A stretch of DNA of 64,000 nt from the NCBI RefSeq assembly GCF_043641665.1, contig NC_092196.1:20249192-20313191 (forward strand), in the 5' to 3' direction. This document shows positions 59,047 to 64,000 of this stretch, piece by piece. The translations under genes were made by a program, and so were the position numbers. Under the pieces are notes generated by a model, which saw only the letters and a list, made by a program, of their open reading frames with translations, did not search any database and was not told where the DNA came from. The stretch's first letter is position 1; each line of letters opens with the position of its first letter. This DNA is from Enoplosus armatus (taxonomy: Eukaryota; Chordata; Actinopteri; Centrarchiformes; Enoplosidae).

Positions 59047-60275
59047 TTCCCAAATCATCTCATAAATCAGAGGGAGTGTGGTCCACCACTCCAGGCAGGG
59101 GAAGCAGGAGGGGTTGGGTGATTTATTGGCTGCTAATTTTTCAAGTCGTCTTGACATGGCACTGGAGTTTGCCAAGCCTAAACGACAACATATGCTTGCC
59201 AGCTGGGAAGATGGGAAACATAAATAAGACATACATTTTTGAAACAAAACTGCCCCGATGAGCAGCAAGAGGCCGCTTTAAATCGAGAAAAAAACAACAC
59301 TGACCATGCCTTTGACTGTGATGTTTCTCCCCTCTCTAAAGAACCAGGTTCGCAGGATTCAGGATGTATTCCAAAATCATTATAGCTACAGTTAATATAC
59401 TTTTGGTGGGAGTAAAATGGGATATAAAGGCGATTAATCACTGTTTATCAGTCCTCATTTCTGTGCGGGAGATCAGTGAAATTGGGAGCCATAAATCCTG
59501 GCTCGGTGACAGCACACTTCGTCTCCATTCGTCCTGGCGCTACAGGTTTATTGTCCTCAAAACCCATTCAGGAGAATGACGGATGAGAGCCTCATGCCGG
59601 CTCCCCGCTCTTAACCTCTTCCAGGGTAGATTGGCTCCTCCTACTGATGGGGGGTGTTGGGGGGGGGGAGTAGTTGGTAGGGTACAGGCAGGCGGCGCCA
59701 ACCCCTAGTCCATGTCCTCTGTTGCCACCTAACACCCAGGCTGGAGGGGGGGGAGGGGGATGTGGTACAGGAAAGAGGAGCAAGGTGATTGGGTTCCCAG
59801 TCAAATGGAAGGATTGGCAATAAAACATGGCAGTGGCACAAATCATGGTGTTTTGTGGCTGGTAGGCATCCAGTGTCTGTGCTCACCTTTGTCCCCTTTT
59901 ACTGTGCGCTGATCTGGTTCACATGAAAACTTTTGTAGAACAAACCCCAGAATCTGTCCTCCACTAACTCATCTATATAGGTCTATCCATATATAACAGC
60001 AGCCACCCGACTGTCTTTGTCTTGGTCCGTTTCAGTTGCCAAGTGACACGTGTACAGCCAGCGGCTGTGTAGTTACAGCACGTAGATTTCTGCATATATC
60101 CGCGTTTAAATATAGTTATTGACATACAGTTAGCAGAGATTAACATCATATCAAAACATGGAAATATTTAATCAAATAAGAAAGAGGCAGATGTACATGC
60201 AGTACATATCGCACTGTTTAGCTCATCTTACAATAATTGGCAAACTTTTCTGGACTGTTCCTGGTGTTGGATGTT

Positions 60276-60296
60276 TTCAGCACCGTGGACAGCTGC
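60276..60296 (+). promoter_or_regulatory. RE1/NRSE (REST-binding) element
   Basis: The 21-base site begins TTCAGCACC, then GT, then GGACAGC, then TGC. It fits the known REST motif core (NTYAGMRCCNNRGMSAG) at every fixed position and the fuller TTCAGCACCACGGACAGCGCC consensus in all but four positions, two of which are the variable NN. REST (NRSF) is the zinc-finger repressor that silences neuronal genes outside neurons through such sites. RBFOX3 encodes NeuN, a neuronal marker, so an intronic RE1 in this gene is functionally sensible. That REST binds here is inference from sequence. Confidence 0.7.
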
Positions 60297-62809
60297 CACT
60301 TAGAAATCCCTTCGTACGGCCAGCCCCCTCCGGCTAACAGACACTCTCCACTACAGCTAATTCCTAAGGAGACAGGAGATGAGTAGCTTTTCATCCACTA
60401 GTTCATATTTTCTGCTACTAAGGTGGAGTCTTTCTTGAGAACTCGTGGAAAGCTACCAGCTGTGTAAATGACAGAAAAGAAAGGCTAATTGCCATCTTAA
60501 TATATGTAGACAGATCCTTTCATTGTTGGAGTGTACGTTAGGGGGATAATTAAGCTCCAGACTCTTGATTAGATTAAGCTGTTTTTGGTCCCCAGTGCGT
60601 GGATTAAGTGCTCATTGCCCGATGTATTTTAGCAGGAAGTATTAGAGAGATCAACCTTGTGGAAAATCAGATCTTTCTTTATGGGAGCCGGTTATGACCC
60701 CATCATTGGCACAGAGCTGGATTACCTCAGGTCCAACTGGCTCTGCAGGTATTGAGCTTCTCTCAAGCTGACACATATGACATATGAGGTGCAGCGTGAC
60801 CCCGCCACCCTCCAGCACATAACTCATATTTTCTCCAGCCCCCCTCCCGGAAAAAGGTGTTTGACTTTGGTGGCTAGACCAGGTTTGTGCTCTCATACAC
60901 CGTGGCTGTTGTTGCTTTTCACAGGCTTACCAAGGTGTGACAGTGCCTTTGATTTATGGGTTATTATTGAAGCAGTGTAGCCTATCGCCAACTCATTATA
61001 ACTTTACATTCACATACATCACTGCATGCATATTGCATACAAATTTCCCCCCCAAAAAAGAGAAAGAAGCAATTGGACTTTCTGGGGCCCAGAAATAGTA
61101 GTGATTTGTTAAGAAGAGTGGAAAAAAACCACAACTCGGAAACTATCAAAGAGGATTGTTTTTGCCCTTTAGCAACTGCACTCAGATGTCCACTGCTCCA
61201 AAAAAAGAGACTAATTTAAATGTCAAGGTCAGCATTATAAATCACTTGGGGGAAGGGGGCACCCTGCGAGTCCAGGCAGTCTATTGGTATGTTGGCAGCA
61301 AACAAAGTGCCATGCACCTTGGTGGGTGTGTGGAGAGGGGGTGGGGGGTGGGTGGGGGGGCTATGTGGGCGTTACCCAGCCAAATGAGACGCAGAGTTTG
61401 AATATGTGTGCGGACCCACTAATGGAGCGTGATGTTAATGGCCGAAGACATTAAACTTGGCGCTCTGTGTTTTTAAAAGCACCACTAATCTGTCTCCCTG
61501 TCAGCTTTATTGAAGCAGCGGGGCTACGGCGTGCATCGTTCATTAGGGTGCTCACTGGCCCCGTCCACCTGCGGGGTTAACGCTGCACACGGCACAGTAA
61601 CGCCGGGCCGTCACTCCCCAGGCAGAAACCTATACACCACAGATTATATGCGAGCTACCATGGATCTTCATTGCTGTCTAGTTTGTCTGCGATTGCGAGG
61701 GACTGCCTGCCGCCTTTTTGCGGCGGCGGGTTCATCTGAAACACATTGGATACATGTTATTAACCTCTGTTACTCACCCCAACTGAGCCCCCCCCGCCGC
61801 CCCAAACAAGACCAGACAGGAGCTCCCCGTCACGGAGTGATCTCTGCTTGGAGAAACTGAACTGGTCTGTGATGAATTCACCCAAAACATGCCGTGGAAA
61901 TGAGTAAAGAAGAAGAAGGTGAAGGGAGGGTGATGAGGGGGCGTGAAGAATAATGGGGAAGACTGTGTTGTGATGGACTAGGCATTGGGGGAGGGAGAGA
62001 GGGGGGATGTGAGGGAATTTCGATTGCTGGAATAGCAGGCCAACTTAATCATGTCCAGGGATCGGCGTGTTTGTATGCACCTCCACAGCTTGTAATCAGA
62101 CAGCCACCGGACTGATTGAAGGTTAAGTAGAGAACTGAGAATCACGTCGTCTGTCCTCTAATCCGTGACCGCGGACATTTTGTCGCACCATCACCCCAAC
62201 CCTTGCCGCTCACCCTGACGCCTTCTGATTCGGCAGAGGACATATGTAGCTGTGTGATTGGCTAAAGATGGTCCCAGATGGGGGTCATGCTGAGGTTTGG
62301 GCCTTGGATGTCCAGCCCATCTGCTCCATTTCCCCCCGGGGAAAGTTCTAGTCAGGTTGTTCAACAACGTTCACCTCCCGTTCGACTCTACCCAACACCT
62401 AGAAACGTCCTCTACCTCTTTCCCATCCGCCTCCCACTGTTCTCTCGCTGCTAGCCCATTGTTTCTAAACTATGCAAAAGCCGTGGTGCGAAACTAGTGG
62501 TATTGCATCCATTACCTGCCTATGCTTCAAGGCTGCCCCTCGCCAGGCATCAGGAAAGAATGCGTACAGCAAATGTGGATCCTTGCTGAGTACGACACAA
62601 AGCAGCGAGCTGGGAAAGGGGAGAGTGCTCGATGAGGCGCACCTAGAAAAGATTAAATCTATTGTTTCCTTGTCTTCCCCATAATGCATTCTGTCATAGG
62701 GAAAGCAGTGCCACACGTCTCTCTCTAATGTATTCTGTCATAAGGTAAGCAATGCCAAGTCGAGGATGTTCTCTGAAAGTCATTTTCTCTTGTGTGTTTC
62801 CTTCCACAG

Positions 62810-62942
62810 TTACAGGGTTTCCCTACCCTGCCACAGGCGCTACGGTGGCCTACAGGGGTGCCCACTTGCGAGGTCGGGGGCGGGCTGTGTACAACACGTT
62901 CCGCACAGCTCCACCGCCGCCGCCGATCCCAGCTTACGGAGC
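62810..62942 (+). CDS. rbfox3: RBFOX3 C-terminal-domain exon, 133 nt
   Basis: The exon completes Val, then encodes [31 protein letters not shown] and [12 protein letters not shown], ending with two bases of Ala (phase 2 out, GC|gtgagt). The wording [37 protein letters not shown] is RBFOX3; RBFOX1 reads [24 protein letters not shown]. The [10 protein letters not shown] stretch is the arginine/glycine segment of the C-terminal domain, which in the family is a protein-protein interaction and splicing-activation region. The acceptor has a good pyrimidine tract. Confidence 0.97.
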
Positions 62943-63996
62943 GTGAGTATCAAACCTGAATCTAGAAGACGACAATGTCAGACCGTCAGTTGTGTTCACG
63001 CTGTAGTTCGAGTGTGTGTGTGACTTTCCTGTTATCGCATTTCTGTCTAAATGTGGGTGCATCAGTCATAATTTCATAATTTCAAAGAATAGATATTTAT
63101 GTGATTATGTTCAGCAGGGGTGTGAGGAGGAGTGTCATCATATATTTTGTTGAATATCAAAAATATTAAAACTAAAGTTTGTTAAAATAACGCGGGTCAT
63201 CAGGTTTTTTCTGTTTACTTTGTTATTCTTCCTGGAGGGGGTCTTTGGGGAGTAAAATCATTGTTGCTATCTAGGTATGTACATGCCCTAACTCTCCTTA
63301 TATTTGTACATTGTCTGTTGACAAAGGAGGAACTAACAAAGCCACAGGGAGAGCTGTAGAGAGCTGAGATAGCGTATTACTGGGCAGATCTCACTGGACT
63401 GTGACCAGGGCTATGCTGATCTCCTGGCTTTGTGCAGCCCCGCCTCACACTCGTCTCTTATCAGCAGTGGTCTGTGTGGCCGTGGGAGAGGTCTGACGGA
63501 GGCAGGCCGAGGGCCCAGTATAGCTGTCTATCTGTGATTAGATCAGGATCCGTCTTACTGCAGAGAGACTCTGCGCCGAAGCCGGGACTGGAAATCCCAC
63601 GTCCCCTTTCCCCTCCCTCCCACTCCGGGGCCCTTTGCTACTGATGGCAGCTGGTTGATTTATATAGCGGAGTCATGTGACGGAGCTCCTTCGCTGCCTT
63701 CTTTTGTCCTCCCCCTCGTCTCCCCTCCACCACCAGCCCTCCTGACAACATTGCTGCAACTGGAAAGACAAATAATTTTACCAGAACAGAAAATTGGACG
63801 GAGATGTGAGACGGTTGCACTTTTCGCTTTAACGTGTCATTCATTATTTGTGGTACAGTACACTAAAGCTGCCAAGAGCCTCACCCCACGGACCCACAAA
63901 TGGTTGAAATAGGAAGAACGTCGAGGGCTGAGATTCAGTAAGGTAGCCTGCACACCAAATCAACTAACGCTCCTTTCCTGTCCTCTAATTTCACAG
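62943..63996 (+). other. intron 8; nothing notable
   Basis: This 1.05-kb intron shows an AT-rich centre (63060-63200), a C-rich 3' half and an acceptor CTCTAATTTCACAG|GG. No further feature could be supported. Confidence 0.7.
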
Positions 63997-64000
63997 GGTG
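63997..64000 (+). CDS. rbfox3: RBFOX3 next exon, first 4 bases (cut by window edge)
   Basis: After TTTCACAG the last bases GGTG complete the split Ala (GC+G) and give Val (GTG). This agrees with the family sequence PAYGAV followed by VYQDGFYGA. Only four bases are in the window, so the call rests on the acceptor and on the reading frame carried from the previous exon. Confidence 0.75.

Larger units (their letters stand above)
57888..62809 (+). other. intron 7; RE1 motif, microsatellites
   Basis: This 4.9-kb intron has CA tracts (58750-58773, 59023-59046), CTC/CCTCC-rich sequence (58660-58705), G-rich blocks near 59648-59668 and 59740-59762, a G-rich tract near 61330-61360 and the RE1 match at 60276-60296. 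I looked for the RBFOX1/2-type 40- and 43-nt alternative exons and found none that I can support. One TGCATG lies at 61023. The acceptor region CTTGTGTGTTTCCTTCCACAG is strong. Confidence 0.6.

Noticed and set aside
1..64000. CRISPR array, bacterial operon, prophage or other prokaryotic system
   Set aside because: No regularly spaced direct repeats, no closely packed genes, and clear spliced vertebrate exons throughout.

Overview
This window looks like vertebrate, almost certainly ray-finned (teleost) fish, nuclear DNA. Nearly all of it is intron, rich in CA/TG microsatellites, GA tracts and long C or G runs, with degenerate interspersed repeats of types I associate with percomorph fish genomes. 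I see no bacterial, viral or organellar gene structure. The long open reading frames away from the exons have no splice-site or family support and look like chance frames.

The window holds one gene on the + strand, an RBFOX-family RNA splicing regulator best matched to rbfox3 (the NeuN gene). I can place a 5' coding exon (374-499), then exons at 42226-42477, 49636-49779, 53996-54049, 56807-56899, 57682-57742, 57834-57887 and 62810-62942, and the first 4 bases of another at 63997-64000. All junctions have AG/GT borders and keep one open frame (921 nt, 307 codons so far). Exon sizes 144, 54, 93, 61, 54 and 133 nt match what I recall of the RBFOX gene plan. Residues such as MAQPY, AVYGPE and VTGFPYP favour RBFOX3 over RBFOX1 or RBFOX2. 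I cannot tell rbfox3a from rbfox3b. The C-terminal exons and 3'UTR lie beyond the right edge.

Layout: 1-373 is a GA-rich putative promoter/5' leader; 374-499 encodes an alternative N-terminus; 500-42225 is a 41.7-kb first intron; 42226-64000 carries the N-terminal low-complexity region, the RRM (exons 3-5) and the start of the C-terminal domain. Regulatory signals of most interest are a cluster of TGCATG (RBFOX-binding) motifs just downstream of the 93-nt RRM exon, which itself has a weak 5' splice site and is flanked by UG repeats, and a strong match to the REST/NRSF RE1 element in intron 7 (60276-60296). Mobile-element remnants include three copies of one dispersed family (31089, 45613, 54545), an inverted-repeat-bounded element at 8238-8948, and several weaker fossils.

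I found no clearly new system. The most distinctive content is the apparent self-regulatory wiring of an RBFOX gene.
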